A DNA stretch of 64,000 nucleotides, taken from Echiichthys vipera. Its lineage: Eukaryota > Chordata > Actinopteri > Perciformes > Trachinidae. The stretch covers positions 13,650,184 through 13,714,183 of the forward strand of contig OY829659.1 of NCBI GenBank assembly GCA_963691815.1, read 5' to 3'. The notes under the pieces are model-generated. The model was given only the letters and a program-made list of their open reading frames with translations. It did no database searches and was not told the origin of the DNA. Numbering within the stretch: position 1 is the first letter of the stretch; the number at the start of each line of letters is the position of its first letter. Both the position numbers and the translations under genes were made by a program. Positions 1-20,487 of the stretch are shown piece by piece.

Positions 1-89
1 TCACTGCCCGCCGACTTAAACTTACTTGAATCATTCAAAGCCAATGCCTAACCTCAACCATATCGCAAGAGTTTTGCAAATCTTGGGTT

Positions 90-320
90 ACAATCCAGAC
101 ACGACCCTCTTTCGCAGACTGCGCCATGTTTCAGCGCCACCTTTCTAAAGTAGCCCAGAAAGGACAAGGAGAGAGAGGGTCTTTTACATTTTTAAGTTAC
201 CTGAAAGCGACCGTAGGTTCTACTAAACGCTTGGAAAAGAAAGGGCTGATGGATGAGATATGCCGTTGGCTGCAATCTGCTACCTAACCACTGGATGCCA
301 CTAAATCCTAAAGACAAAAT
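90..320. repeat. Probable teleost interspersed repeat
   Basis: The sequence from the GCGCCACCTTTCTAAAGTAG region to CCACTGGATGCCACTAAATC resembles a dispersed repeat commonly seen near teleost genes, recognised from memory. No coding potential is visible. It occupies the region where the next formin exon might otherwise be sought. Confidence 0.4.
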
Positions 321-337
321 AGTACTCAAATAGCCAC

Positions 338-408
338 CTTGCTCCCATCCCAATGTGTGTAAGCTTGGTGGGAAAAGTCAGCAACTCAGCATCAATGTCC
401 TCTGCTTG
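338..408 (-). CDS. fhdc1-like: Formin exon 8: FH2, last exon visible
   Basis: This 71-bp exon codes QAEDIDAELLTFPTKLTHIG then MGA and two bases of the next codon. It aligns with FHDC1 EAQKKDTILLNFSEKLHHVQ. The acceptor is CACCTACAG and the donor GTGGCT. I cannot find the next FH2 exon in bases 1-337, so it should lie beyond the left edge. Confidence 0.78.
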
Positions 409-3400
409 CTGTAGGTGGAGGATAAAAACAGAGAGAGCAATAGTGAGTGAAAAGATGGAGCGGGAGAATTAAACAGTTACATAAATGTTCAGGGAAAATT
501 CATGATAGCAGGTACTTTTGTGACTTCTTCATCTGTGCATACCAAGTCTCCTCCTCACCTGGGCAACATAGTGCATGAGGTTCATGCCAGGCTTGTTGGC
601 CTTGGTGTCTGCCAGCTTGAGCAGAGAGGTCATCCTGAAGCCAATGGCATTGGCAGTGTATCCACCCTGAATAATAAATTATTTGAATGGCCCATTCATC
701 AGTACAATAAATGTTGAGTAAAAAGCACGAAAGGAAGCTTAAATGCATCAGATAGAATATATGAACTTAAATTAGGAATAAAAAAATAATTCTTAAAGAA
801 AAAAGACCAACAGCGTTCATGTAATTCCCGGCTTTTAATACCAGCCGAATGACCGAGTGGAGGTCATCACAGTCTAGCAGCTCTAAAGGGGGAGAAGAAG
901 GAGAGAATCTAATGAGGACTGGATGTTGTAAAACACAAAGTTGGGATTGTTAGCAGCTTTGGTGGATGTGTGGGAAATATTACCCTTTGCTGCTTTGGTC
1001 ATGACAGCAACAGAATTCTTCACCTCCTCCATGAGAGGAAAGAATTCCTCCCTCAGCACCATCATTTTCAAGAGTTCCTCATAGCTGAAGGCAAGAGCAC
1101 ATTAACAAAAGTGCTGATTACTGTATTATTAACCAAAATAATAATAGCACAGGACTCCTTAATTATGTGTTGTATGCAAAGTCTGTGGTGCATAAGTGAT
1201 ATGATTATAAAATAAGATACAACATATGCAAGGTCCTGTACATTTTGTCACCGTCAGCATTTCAGCAAATAAAGTGTATTTTTGTTCTTCTGTGTCGCAC
1301 ATTTGTCACTCCATTAAGTACATATTTAAACCAATATTTCAGTTTTAACCTTATTTACCAGGTTTGTGAAAAGGCTCACTCACCCTGGCACTTTCACCAG
1401 CTGCACCATGAACTGGTCAGCCTCAGGTAACACAGAGAGGTTCCCACTGAACGACAGCAGCTGCTTCACCTGTACACACACATATTACAAGATTCAATTG
1501 AGGAACAGTATCAGGTGTGCACTAGTATCAGGTCAGGTAGCATGACTGATAGATATGGAGCATTTGCAGTAATGGACATACAGTACATACTTCCAAAGTG
1601 ACTGAAAACAGCTTTTTAATAATGAAAGTAAACGATGAACTCCAGGTCAATATGTGTATACTTTCAAATAGAGAAAAATGTAATATCAAAATATAACTCA
1701 ACCGCAACCTGGCCTTACTGTAGTTTTTATTCCAAGACACTTAAATGTTCATTGGGCTTATTTTATGCACATATGGCCAAAGTGGAAAGACAAGAGGAGT
1801 GCAGAGCTGTTGTTACCTCACTCTCTTCCGGCAGCAGTTTACAAAGCTCTCTTAGTTTGCCTGTTCCAAATCGGAGCCAGTTCCCTTGACGGATGTCCTG
1901 CACAATTTCTGTCACTGGCCTGTAGAGGGAGACAGAAAGGGAGATATATACAATCACCACAGTTTCAAGATTTGTGTCATCAATTCAGTATCCAACCAAA
2001 TGTCTCCCCTTCTGTTCCTGAGCTATGATTTAATTAAATTAAATTCAATTTTATTTATAGTGCCAAATCATAACAGAAGTTATCTCAGGACACTTGATGA
2101 TGATGCTGTATAATGTCCAGAAAAGCATTTTTGAAGGACATTATAGATGTCAAAGTGAGGTTTACCTTTGACCTTTAGATATAAAATGCCACCACTTCAT
2201 GATTTTATGCTGTTAGACATTCGTGTGAAACTTTGTTGGCGTTATCATATAAATTCTTGAGTTCTGGCCAAACATGCATTTTGTGAGGTCACACTGACCT
2301 CTGACCTTGAGTCCATCTGCGCCACATTCAAAAGAAAATCCCTCAAGGCATTCCTAAGAAATCACATTCACAAGAATGGAATGGACAGACAGACAACCTA
2401 AAACGTAATGCCTCCGGCCCCAGCTATTGCCGGCTAGGAAGCATAAAAAGGGCGCTTGAGCTGCTTTTGGTCCTGCCGTAATCAGCATGACTTGTGAGAC
2501 ATGATTAGTCCTGCTAATCAAACACATTATAGAGACAAAAAAAACATGCCTGAGTTACTTAATTCATCACATGAGCATCATACTCTGCTTTAATTCTTGT
2601 TACATGACATTGCTGTTGCAGACCACTGACCACATTTGACTCAAAGGTCCCCAAAGGGGTTGCACTTAGAACGCATTGGTATTTTGACAATGTCTAGCCT
2701 TCAACAGCACCATCAACCATCATGCACTTTCGTCACTAGCACACAGAGGTAGATATCATTTGAATTTGACTAACTTTATAGTTTGAATTTGACTAACTTT
2801 ATAGTTTGAATTTGACTAACTTTATAGTACCTAGCTTTTGACGCACATTGAGAGATTATTTGGTATTCAGTGAGAGCTGAGTGAACTTTGTGCATAGTAG
2901 CTACTCTATCTTATATATGAAGTATGTCAGAGGTATTCTCCTTAAACAAGTTTTTTTTTTAAACAATTTGAAAGTAAAAATGGAAATATGTTATGTATTT
3001 TGGATGAAATCATATATCAAGATATCATTATAAACAATGTAAGTCATCTAAATTGATAATAACAAGCAGATACTAACTCAGACCTTTAAGAAAATCAGAA
3101 ATACATTTTGAGTTTATATTTTGCACTCAAGTTATAGAGATATAAAATGATGTAAATTGGGATAGAAGATTTTGGTCACATCAATCAGCCCTACCTGAGC
3201 CTCTAATTTTAATCGTGTCCCTGTTGCTACACTAGAAATATTTTATAAGGAAACATTTACATGGAAAGAATAACACAAGAAGCTACATTACACTGGTACT
3301 CTGTTTTCCCATCATTTAATGAAGTGAGTCATAATTCTTCTCTATGTTGACACTGAGTGCTCTCAAGTGATGTTTAAAAAGGCATTTACATTCATTTGAA

Positions 3401-4523
3401 TATACTGAGATAAAGAGCGTGCTGGTTGGGTCATGATTAGCCCAGTGGAAGTTACTAGCTTGTCAGAAGCTGTTTTCCTGACTATACTATGTTTGACGTG
3501 AAAGCTTCCTGCTATGACCACTTTTTATTCTTCTTAAAGTACCTTTGGTTCTATTGTGGTTTCATTTTGTAGGTTTATTCACTAAATCATACTTATAATC
3601 TTTTTTTTAATACACTCATTTACACATATCGATCTCTTTAAGATTAGACTTCAGCAATCCTTACCTCTTGAAATATCTCAGGAAGATCCCAATATTCATA
3701 CTCCTTTTAGAGTCAAGGATTGTGACCTAAAGAAAAAGGGACATAAATCAGTACCCAGGAAAAAGGTCTTGCCCCTGTTCAGCCATATTTAGATTAAAAG
3801 ACAAATTTATACTCAACATTATATTGCACACGATCTTTGGGGAAGCACAAACACTCCAAACATGTTTGACTTTGACAGTTCCTCAATGAAGTCATGATTG
3901 GTGTGGAACTTTTAAAAAGCACTTCCTATTTGTGTGCCCTTTACTTCCCTAGCGTGTGAGTTTATGTGCCCAGAATGATCAGCATCAGTTATTGGAAATC
4001 AACCGTGGTTATGTCTAACAAAATATCAGATATGGCCTGAGTGCAACCCCTTGTTATTTACCTGAGGCTCCTGTGGAAACAGGTCCATGCCATCACAGGT
4101 CTGACCCATGACCATTGAGTTGCGCAGCGAGGCGCATTTGTCTATGTGACTGAACAACTCCTCCATGCTCCGGATATCCAGCACGAGGTCCCTCTGAGTC
4201 CGTTCAGATGTCCAGACATTCAGTTTGCCGAGGACACGCTGACGGGGGATGGTGTCCCAGTTCAGCTTTTTCATGGAACGTCGCTGGACATTACGAGAGT
4301 CAAAAGGAGGAGGAGGAGCAGGAGGGGGAGGAGGAGGAGGAGGAGGAGGAGGAGGAGGAGGAGGTGGTGGTGGCAGCACAGCAGTACATATGGGGAGAGG
4401 CAAATGAGAAGATGTAGACTGGAGATCTGAATCTTCCAGAGCAACCGGGGGGAGAGTCGGAGAAGAGTTTTGAGAGGAACAGCTGGTGGAAGAGGCAGAT
4501 GTTAATATCAGCACTCCCTCCAT
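338..4523 (-). CDS. fhdc1-like: FHDC1-family formin (FH1-FH2), 5' half of gene, 3' end outside window
   Basis: Eight coding exons on the minus strand join in frame: 4523-4062, 3726-3665, 1919-1817, 1469-1384, 1084-984, 882-812, 666-559 and 408-338. They give about 355 residues. The start ATG at 4523 reads MEGVLI and has an in-frame TGA at 4535-4533 just upstream. Residues 1-50 are Ser/Thr-rich, residues 51-73 are a proline-rich FH1 with 18 consecutive prolines, and FH2 starts near residue 80 with MKKLNWDTIP. The NIGIFL motif (near residue 165) matches the conserved actin-binding isoleucine region of FH2, and AGNYMNAGGYTANAIGF is the FH2 core signature. Homology to human FHDC1 continues through every exon, as recalled from family knowledge. 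FHDC1 proteins have an N-terminal FH1-FH2 and a long C-terminal microtubule-binding tail. The rest of FH2 and the tail are missing because the window ends. Which FHDC paralogue this is remains uncertain: the location next to arfip2 and dchs1 suggests an ohnolog of FHDC1, not its orthologue. Confidence 0.9.
559..666 (-). CDS. fhdc1-like: Formin exon 7: FH2 core signature
   Basis: This 108-bp (36-codon) exon codes GGYTANAIGFRMTSLLKLAD then TKANKPGMNLMHYVAQ. The match to FHDC1 (GGYAGNAVGFKLSSLLKLAD) is nearly identical, the strongest in the gene. The acceptor is TTATTCAG and the donor GTGAGG, with phase 0 at both ends. Confidence 0.92.
812..882 (-). CDS. fhdc1-like: Formin exon 6: FH2 core
   Basis: This 71-bp exon codes LLDCDDLHSVIRLVLKAGNY then MNA, matching FHDC1 LMSCEELHSILHLVLQAGNI. 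The acceptor CCCTTTAG is strong. The only donor that keeps frame with the next exon is GTTGGT, which is weak because position +3 is T instead of a purine. Confidence 0.84.
984..1084 (-). CDS. fhdc1-like: Formin exon 5: FH2
   Basis: This 101-bp exon codes YEELLKMMVLREEFFPLMEE followed by VKNSVAVMTKAAK. It aligns with FHDC1 LRIEAMVLKKEFLP. The acceptor is GCCTTCAG and the donor GTAATA. Codons are split at both ends (GG/C and G/AG) and both join correctly to the neighbouring exons. Confidence 0.87.
1384..1469 (-). CDS. fhdc1-like: Formin exon 4: FH2
   Basis: This 86-bp exon codes VKQLLSFSGNLSVLPEADQF then MVQLVKVPG. It matches FHDC1 VKKLKAFSGDVSKLSLADSF. The acceptor is GTGTACAG and the donor GTGAGT. 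It ends two bases into a Gly codon that the next exon completes. Confidence 0.85.
1817..1919 (-). CDS. fhdc1-like: Formin exon 3: FH2
   Basis: This 103-bp exon codes PVTEIVQDIRQG, then LRELCKLLPEESE. It aligns with the FHDC1 segment IVEDIHQG...LREFLKFLPESEE. The acceptor is CTCTACAG and the donor GTAACA. The first base completes an AGG codon split with exon 2, and the exon ends at phase 0. Confidence 0.88.
2026..2120. repeat. Teleost interspersed repeat fragment
   Basis: AATTCAATTTTATTTATAGT followed by GCCAAATCATAACAGAAG and TCTCAGGACACTT matches a very common fish repeat of the 'CAATTTTATTTATA..GCCAAATCA' type, recognised from memory. It lies in a formin intron. Confidence 0.6.
2158..2455. 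repeat. Teleost interspersed repeat (GACCTTTGACC ... ATGCCTCCGG type)
   Basis: TTTACCTTTGACCTTTAGA, CTGACCTCTGACCTTGAGTC, CCCTCAAGGCATTCC and CATTCACAAGAATGG, followed by AATGCCTCCGGCCCCAGC, are the ordered blocks of a repeat that is abundant in marine fish genomes. The copy is diverged and non-coding. Confidence 0.65.
2759..2827. repeat. Perfect minisatellite, 3 x 23 bp
   Basis: The 23-bp unit that starts TTTGAATTTGACTAACTTTA and ends TAG is repeated three times head to tail without a mismatch. It lies in a formin intron. Confidence 0.95.
2985..3193. repeat. Probable decayed teleost repeat ending in CAGCCCTA
   Basis: An AT-rich sequence with GATGAAATCATATATCAAG ends in TTTTGGTCACATCAATCAG then CCCTACC. 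This resembles teleost repeats that end 'ATATCACCCAGCCCTA'. A second copy of the same type lies at 39765-39937. Confidence 0.4.
3665..3726 (-). CDS. fhdc1-like: Formin exon 2: FH2 actin-binding segment
   Basis: This 62-bp exon codes VTILDSKRSMNIGIFLRYFK. The acceptor is TTTCTTTAG and the donor is GTAAGG. Human FHDC1 has the near-identical segment EITILDAKRSMNIGIFLKQF. The Ile in GIFL corresponds to the conserved knob isoleucine needed for actin assembly by formins (family knowledge). Confidence 0.88.
4062..4523 (-). CDS. fhdc1-like: Formin coding exon 1: N terminus, FH1 and start of FH2
   Basis: This exon codes residues 1-154 and ends in a GAG CCT CAG / GTAAAT donor at phase 0. Its 5' untranslated part continues to an acceptor (TCTCCTCAG) at 4586-4587, so the full exon is about 4062-4585. 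FH1 (profilin-binding, residues 51-73) is 18 prolines, one alanine and four prolines, coded mostly by CCT. FH2 begins with RRSMKKLNWDTIP, and IRSMEELFSHI follows. Human FHDC1 also has roughly 80-100 residues before FH2, which supports the chosen start. Confidence 0.88.
4308..4373. repeat. (AGG)n coding microsatellite in FH1
   Basis: About 22 triplets of AGG, GGG, TGG and one AGC run through the formin first coding exon. On the minus strand they read as 18 prolines, one alanine and four prolines. Confidence 0.95.
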
Positions 4524-5540
4524 CTGCACCTCTCAAGTCCAAAGATGGTGGAGGGATGAAGTCCTGCTGCTGTAGCCACTCGGATCTGAGGAGATACAGA
4601 AGTATAAATTTACAAGAATTGTAAGGGGATTAGTTTGGAACATGAAACTACATGTGCACTACAGAACCAAAATATGATATTTCTGAAACTGCTGCTTTGC
4701 TGACTGCTAAACAATTTATCTTTTTAAGCAAAATGCCTTAATTTCCTGGTCAAAAATCTTAAATTATGAAGTTAATAATAATTATTGATTCATTGTATAT
4801 TAAATAATAGCCTTTAGAAGTTGTGTTTGCTTATTTTGAGTGACCTGTGAAATGATGTACAGTATATCCAAAGGCAGACACTGTAGTTTGTCAACATCGC
4901 GCCATCACTTCCTCAATCACAGAAAGACTTTTCATTGTTTTTTACCTACTGCTTCTCTTTTTTGTACTATTATACGAGCACGACATTTGCTCCATAAATA
5001 TGATGTCCTGCCCTCCCCTCATTATCATTCTTCCATATGCAACATGCACACGAAACATCATAGAGAAAATCTCACTTTGTAAAGCTTCCTTCTTCACAGC
5101 AAAGGTAAATGTCTCACATAAGTCGAATTGCACTTTGTATTACCAATAAGAGCCCTGTGGTGTATACGGCATAGGCCTACATGCAAACCCATCAAGCAAT
5201 ATCTGCACATTAAAAACTTTACTTTAAAATGTTGTTCCAAACCTGTCTGCTTATCTCCGAGTAGGGAAACTGTTAAAATGTACTGAAACATATCCTATTT
5301 GTATGCAGAATATACAAGTTGACACGGGAAAAGATGTTAAAAGATGCTTGTGCGTGTTCAATAAACAAGGCATCATTATTTTGATCATTTCTGAACAGTT
5401 TTGCTGTCAGTTCTTACAACGAAGGGCTCACATCCTAACATCACAACATCCTGCAGCACGCACAGTAAAGACGGACGGTGCCGCTTTGATAGACTGCGAC
5501 CTTTCACCAAAGCACCCTCAGAGATGTGTTTTTACTCACC

Positions 5541-5720
5541 GTGCTTTTAAAAACGGAGCTGTCAAATAAGTCCTCACTCTGATCCTGCCTCGTGTTCTTG
5601 CAGAGAGTACCAGTCAAGTCTCTCTCACAAATAGCAGTCACAGGTGCAGGGCACGCCTCCACCAATCACGTCCGAGTTAGTTTTCCGAGCATGGGGACGC
5701 CCTACACGCGCCTCTACCTG
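5541..5720 (-). promoter_or_regulatory. Probable promoter and non-coding first exon of the formin gene
   Basis: A strong donor (CACG/GTGAGT) at 5534-5539 ends a likely non-coding first exon that would splice to the acceptor at 4586-4587. Upstream, 5641-5720 is richer in CpG than its surroundings and contains an ATTGG/CCAAT box at 5661-5668. The transcription start was not determined. The open frame in this first exon has no ATG, which fits 5' UTR. Confidence 0.4.
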
Positions 5721-5849
5721 GCGATCATCTTCTAATATCAACAAAAAATGAATGAATTCATTCATTCATTCATCTTCAACCAAATGTATATTATAGAACA
5801 GGCTTTTGATTTCCAATTCCAAACTTCCAAAAAGGCCGGTAAAGCTAAG

Positions 5850-6001
5850 TATAGACCTTTTAAACGGAATTCCATTGCTAGGCAACAGCCTTGGTCCTTG
5901 TTCACTTCCTGTCACCTGATGTCATTCACACACATTGCAACAGGAAATAAACTAGGACTGTTTTTGGAATGTTTATGTTTACATCTTTGAAAAGGTCTAT
6001 A
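5850..6001. mobile_element. Small terminal-inverted-repeat element (MITE-like)
   Basis: TATAGACCTTTTAAA at 5850-5864 and TTGAAAAGGTCTATA at 5987-6001 are inverted repeats matching at 14 of 15 positions. They bound a 152-bp non-coding element. TA at each edge is compatible with a Tc1/mariner-like TA target duplication. The element sits just upstream of the formin promoter. Confidence 0.65.
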
Positions 6002-6080
6002 GTATGGGAGTAGATCATACTTATTTGTTGCTATGCAATAGATTAAAAGACAGGGACTATTTGTCATTGGCAATAGACGT

Positions 6081-6083
<3 letters not shown>

Positions 6084-6121
<38 letters not shown>

Positions 6122-6122
6122 T
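6084..6122. repeat. (AT)n microsatellite
   Basis: A nearly pure AT dinucleotide run with one TTT interruption near its right end. Confidence 0.95.
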
Positions 6123-6129
6123 ACTGGGG

Positions 6130-9100
6130 GATTGTGTTAAGCCTTCATCTCGATAAACAAACAGGAGAGTTTAAGTACATGAGAAATATGATAAATGATG
6201 ACTGACCAAAAATTCTTTTTAAATAACTGTATACAATTGTAATCATGAGAGGTCTTCTTTATTTGACTGAATCCAGATGGTTGGCTCTCTGTTCGCATGC
6301 AACACACTGGGCCACAATGCAATATACTGCAAATGAAATAGTGAAAGAGCAAAGACAAAATACAGCCAAAATGTTTGAAAATGTGTACTTTTAATTTTGT
6401 TTCCTCGGGGTGGGGTGGGACTTTTTCAGGTCTGAGTGAGGAAGGAAGGCAGAGTATCACATCAATCCATGACACAACTTCATTTATCATCTTAAATACC
6501 ATTATGTTCAATCATTCATACAGTACAATACACCGGCTCAGCCTAGAAAATATTGATTGTACACAAATAAAATATCTCATTTTTTTTATAAATCTTGGTT
6601 CTCTCTTGGCAACAATCTAAAGACCGCTAGTACAGTATGTAAGGGTGACTTTAAATGCTTGTCACGCCTTTTCAATTTACTCGAGGTTCACAACTACAGA
6701 GCAAAAACAAACCTACGGCCATTAAGTTTGGTGTTGGGGTTAGGAATTTCAAAGGGGCAGGTTTGCAAAAAAGGAGTCACATTTCGTTAATATTGCTGTG
6801 TGATGGTCAAACAGACCAAGAGTTGTCCAGTGAGACTGTGATTTTTAGCAATATAAGGGAATCTTTCAGGGCAGACTAAAGGACACCCATTTGACACACT
6901 GTCACATGACTTCAGAAAACACAAGCCAAACAAATCATTGGATTAATGTTTTGTATCTCTTTTTCATCCAAAATCCAATCATCCTATCATAATTGTCCTC
7001 AAGAGCACAGCATTAAGGAAACCTAAATTTCTGCCTCAGCCAGTTCCAAAAAACAACTACGGTAAGCACAGCGTTTTGCCAGTCCATGCCAGCTGGCATG
7101 CAGACGTCAAAGAGAAGAGCATCAGTGTATCCCCACACGTCTGCACCTGTACTTTGGATCGCTGCCTGCCATGCAAATACAGAAGAGACAAGAATTAACT
7201 GATCATGAGTTCAATTCAGCATGGTCAAACATTCACGACCGGATTATCTGCATTTGCCTTCACATAGGTTTGACACAGGACACTAAACCACTATTGATCA
7301 GTTAGTTTAGAATTCTTTTTAGAGCATATGAATTACAGATTTGGTTAGCCTGTTTTCATGTTAAGTGTGTCATCTGCAAAACACCATACTCATAAACTGA
7401 GTAATTTGCACAAAACAGAAGTTTTCAGGGGTACAAATATGTTGATTCCAACAGATTAACACATACAATGAACATAATACAGTGATGCATAAAAACTCAA
7501 CATTAAATATGTAGTACCATGCTGATATCTTGTGGTATGACCTTCTCTTAATTGTCAACAATTGCTGATTGTTTACTACCATTATAGTAAAGCAATGTTT
7601 TCAGTTAAAGGCAATGAAAGAAATGATGAATCATTAGTGTTCTCCCATTCCCCAACTACTTAGTTTACAAGATAAGATGTTGAAATATTAGGGTTAGTAA
7701 TATTTTACAGCTACAGTAATGTCCAGTATGAAGAATGGTAACTATATGCAAATATATTCCGCTTTCGGGAAACTGAAAGTTATGACCTTAGACGTCAATG
7801 ACATGTCCTTGTTAACACAAAACAAAAAGACACACAAACTGAAGTAAAAAAAAAAATATATATAGTTTGTTAAACAATTCAATAATGGAGTGAATCCTTT
7901 CAAGTTTGTTGGATCTTAACTCACTGACACACCATGTTACATAGTTCAACTACCGGTCAAAGCCTCCTCAGGCCGCGGTGAGACTGAACCAATCAATGAT
8001 GCTTCAACAAACAATGAAAACATTGCGAGGGTCCAGTAACCATCTCTCTCAATTGTCTTTGAGTAAATAAAATACAGTTATAAAGACCCCAACCAGTATA
8101 ACTTTGGGAAGCTGCAGCAGTGTAATTAAACTATCGTTGCATATTTGAGTTGAAGCCAAAGAACTTTCAGGTAACAGTTGAAATCTGGAGGTGTTTCTGA
8201 TAATTGCAGACTAAACACTGCAGTACAGAAGCACCAGCAGAGATTTCCCAAATATTATACCGTCCTTCATTCTGGGGCATATGACATACAAACTGACTAG
8301 AACTGAAATACAAAATAAAAAAGGATCAGTCAAATTAAGCTAAAAACTAAACTAAACACAGCATAGTGTTTTTTCATAGGATAACAATCATATACTATTT
8401 ATTTTTTACTACTACTTAATTTGAAATGTTCATTGATTTGAAATGTCTGGACATTCCAGTGTCACAAATTCACTTCATGTGTAGTTTGAACTTATTTTTC
8501 TGAACTTATCTTTCTTCCTGGAAGCCACTTGTTTATTTAGTATTTTAGCTCATATATAAGGAGGCACACAAGGAGAGTGATAAGATCTGGAAGAGTTTTG
8601 ATGTAGTGTTCGGTTACGTCTCGTTGTGTTTTAATGGTTTATCATTTTTCCTTTTGTCATCTGTCTCTGTTATCAAGATGGTGTTGGGTTTAACTTTAAC
8701 TCAGAGAACTTACTTGAGGAGTACAACAATGTGCATGACTGACACAAGCTCACACAGCAAAACAGTGATGTGATATATAAGGGGGTTAAATCAAATAGGG
8801 GAGTGGGGGGAGGGAGAGATGAACAGTTCCTCTGGGAAAAAAGCACATCAAGAAGGTTAGAGTGGCAAAAAAGAAGTTAGGAAGAGGTACTAAAAGTACC
8901 CTCACTGTTCATGAAACTGGCCATTTAGGTTTCCTGCTGCATTTAGCCCACTCATCGATAATACCCTGCAATTCATCTGTCCAATCCTCCCTTATTTGTC
9001 CAAATATCCAGGCACAGGCTCATCTCATATCATGATCCACCATGTGTTTCTATCTGTAGTGGTCCTCTGTAAGTTGGGGGTTTCAACAGGTAACAGGTGG

Positions 9101-9143
9101 AGTTGGTCGAGAAAGAGGCTGCAGGAGGTCCAGCAGACTCTTC
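6130..9143. other. Gap between the formin and arfip2 genes, including arfip2 3' UTR
   Basis: This AT-rich stretch has no open frame resembling a known protein on either strand. The right-hand part must include the arfip2 3' UTR, since arfip2 ends at 9144 and is transcribed leftward. Minus-strand AATAAA candidates are at 8398-8403 and 8531-8536. I see nothing else distinctive. Confidence 0.5.
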
Positions 9144-18985
<9,842 letters not shown>

Positions 18986-19616
18986 AATGCACTATGTCTG
19001 GTAGAAAAAAAAGGAGAGAGAGAGAGATAAAGAGTGGATACAACAAACTACTGTATGTAATTAAAATGAAAAAGGCAGAGATGGAAAAACAGCAAAGGCC
19101 TAAATGCTGCCTTGAAGCGGAGACACCAAAGAGCGTAGTCAAAACAGCCAAATAGTTAGGTAGATCGGAATATAATTGCCTTAAATAAGCGAGGAGGTGA
19201 TTTTCAAAGAGCAGGGCTACCGCTCGGCATAAAAACAACATGAAAGCCCCACGCTTAGGCTCCGCCACTGCAATGAGTTGTCGTGCTGAAGTGGCCACTT
19301 TACTCTACAGCTCATTAAAAGGACTGTATGTTAGCAGCAAGCGCCAACTCCTTTAAAAAGCTAGACTAGAGGAGAGATTGCAAAATGTTTACATCAACTT
19401 TGTCTAGTCATTCTAATAGGTCAAACTGATTAGGCCTGCAGTGCTTCACATACTCACAAATGTGCAATCAAAGCATAATAACATTTTCAACAAAAAAATT
19501 AAAATGCTGGACATGCAGTAATATAGCTCCTATTTTTGGCATGGACTGGAATAATGAATTCATGGCTTAATGAATTCACTCCCACAAACACTAATGAGAG
19601 GTGTGTGCGGTTGTGC

Positions 19617-19618
<2 letters not shown>

Positions 19619-19661
<43 letters not shown>

Positions 19662-19687
19662 GGGGGGGGGGTGGGGGGGGGGAGGGG
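19619..19687. repeat. (GT)n followed by long G runs
   Basis: About 20 GT units at 19619-19658 are followed by runs of 13, 10 and 4 guanines (19659-19671, 19673-19682, 19684-19687) split by single T and A bases. The G runs could form a G-quadruplex and the GT tract Z-DNA (inference). It lies in the arfip2 5' UTR intron. Confidence 0.95.
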
Positions 19688-20216
19688 TACGTGTGTCTAC
19701 AGTTGGGAAGACGCTTAACATGGCTTTCCCATTGCAGAGCAGAGTGCTGGTTAAAGAGGTAAACATCACACCAGGATGAACTCCAGCAAATGAACAGTAG
19801 CTATAGCTAAGAGAGCCAATAAAACTGTATTTCAAATGGAAATCAATGAACTGCTACTAAGTGAACGACAGTCAAGTGGCTGCTACAAGATGATTCAAAG
19901 AACAATTGGCGTCTGGTTAAGAAAGATGGTTCCCTAACCTGTTGGAGACTGTGAGTTGAAGTTATCACACTTAGTAAGACAAGTCAGAAAAGCTGAACAG
20001 TATCAATGGCTCATCACTAGTTCAATCCACTGTTTGTGAAAAACAAAAAAAGGACAGGTGGGGAGTCCTACAGGTAACAGAAATAAAGGCATCAGTGAAA
20101 ACGTATAGATGATTAAATGCTGATAACATATGATGTGTATAAAACACCACTAAAAGGCAGAATTTACATGACTGATACTTTATGGCATATATGAATTGTG
20201 CAAGTAAAGCCCCTGT

Positions 20217-20487
20217 AGGGTTGCAACAAACAGCTTTTTTTATTGGTGATTAATCGATTAGTTGTTTGGTTAATAAAATATCCCAAAATGCTGACGAATG
20301 TCAAATATAACTCAATATAACTCATAACTCAAAAGGTATTCATTGTACTGTCAGAGGAGAATATTCATATTTAGAAAGCTGGGATCAAGGAATCCAGAGA
20401 TATTGTACTCAATCTGATTAGGCCTAATCTAATATTATAATAGTTGCAGATTAATTGCTTGATTGATTAATCTTTGCAGATCTAGTA
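20217..20487. mobile_element. MITE-like teleost repeat (GGTTGCAACAAAC ... GATTAATC family)
   Basis: GGTTGCAACAAACAGC, GATTAATCGATTAGTTGTTT and GGTTAATAAAATATCCCAAA near the left end, and TTGATTGATTAATCTTTGCA at the right end, are the hallmark blocks of a very abundant teleost non-autonomous DNA element (recognised from memory). The ends are roughly inverted. The copy is decayed and sits in the arfip2 first intron. Confidence 0.75.

Noticed and set aside
1..337. Search for the next formin FH2 exon
   Set aside because: No minus-strand frame here resembles the expected continuation, and most of the stretch looks like a dispersed repeat.
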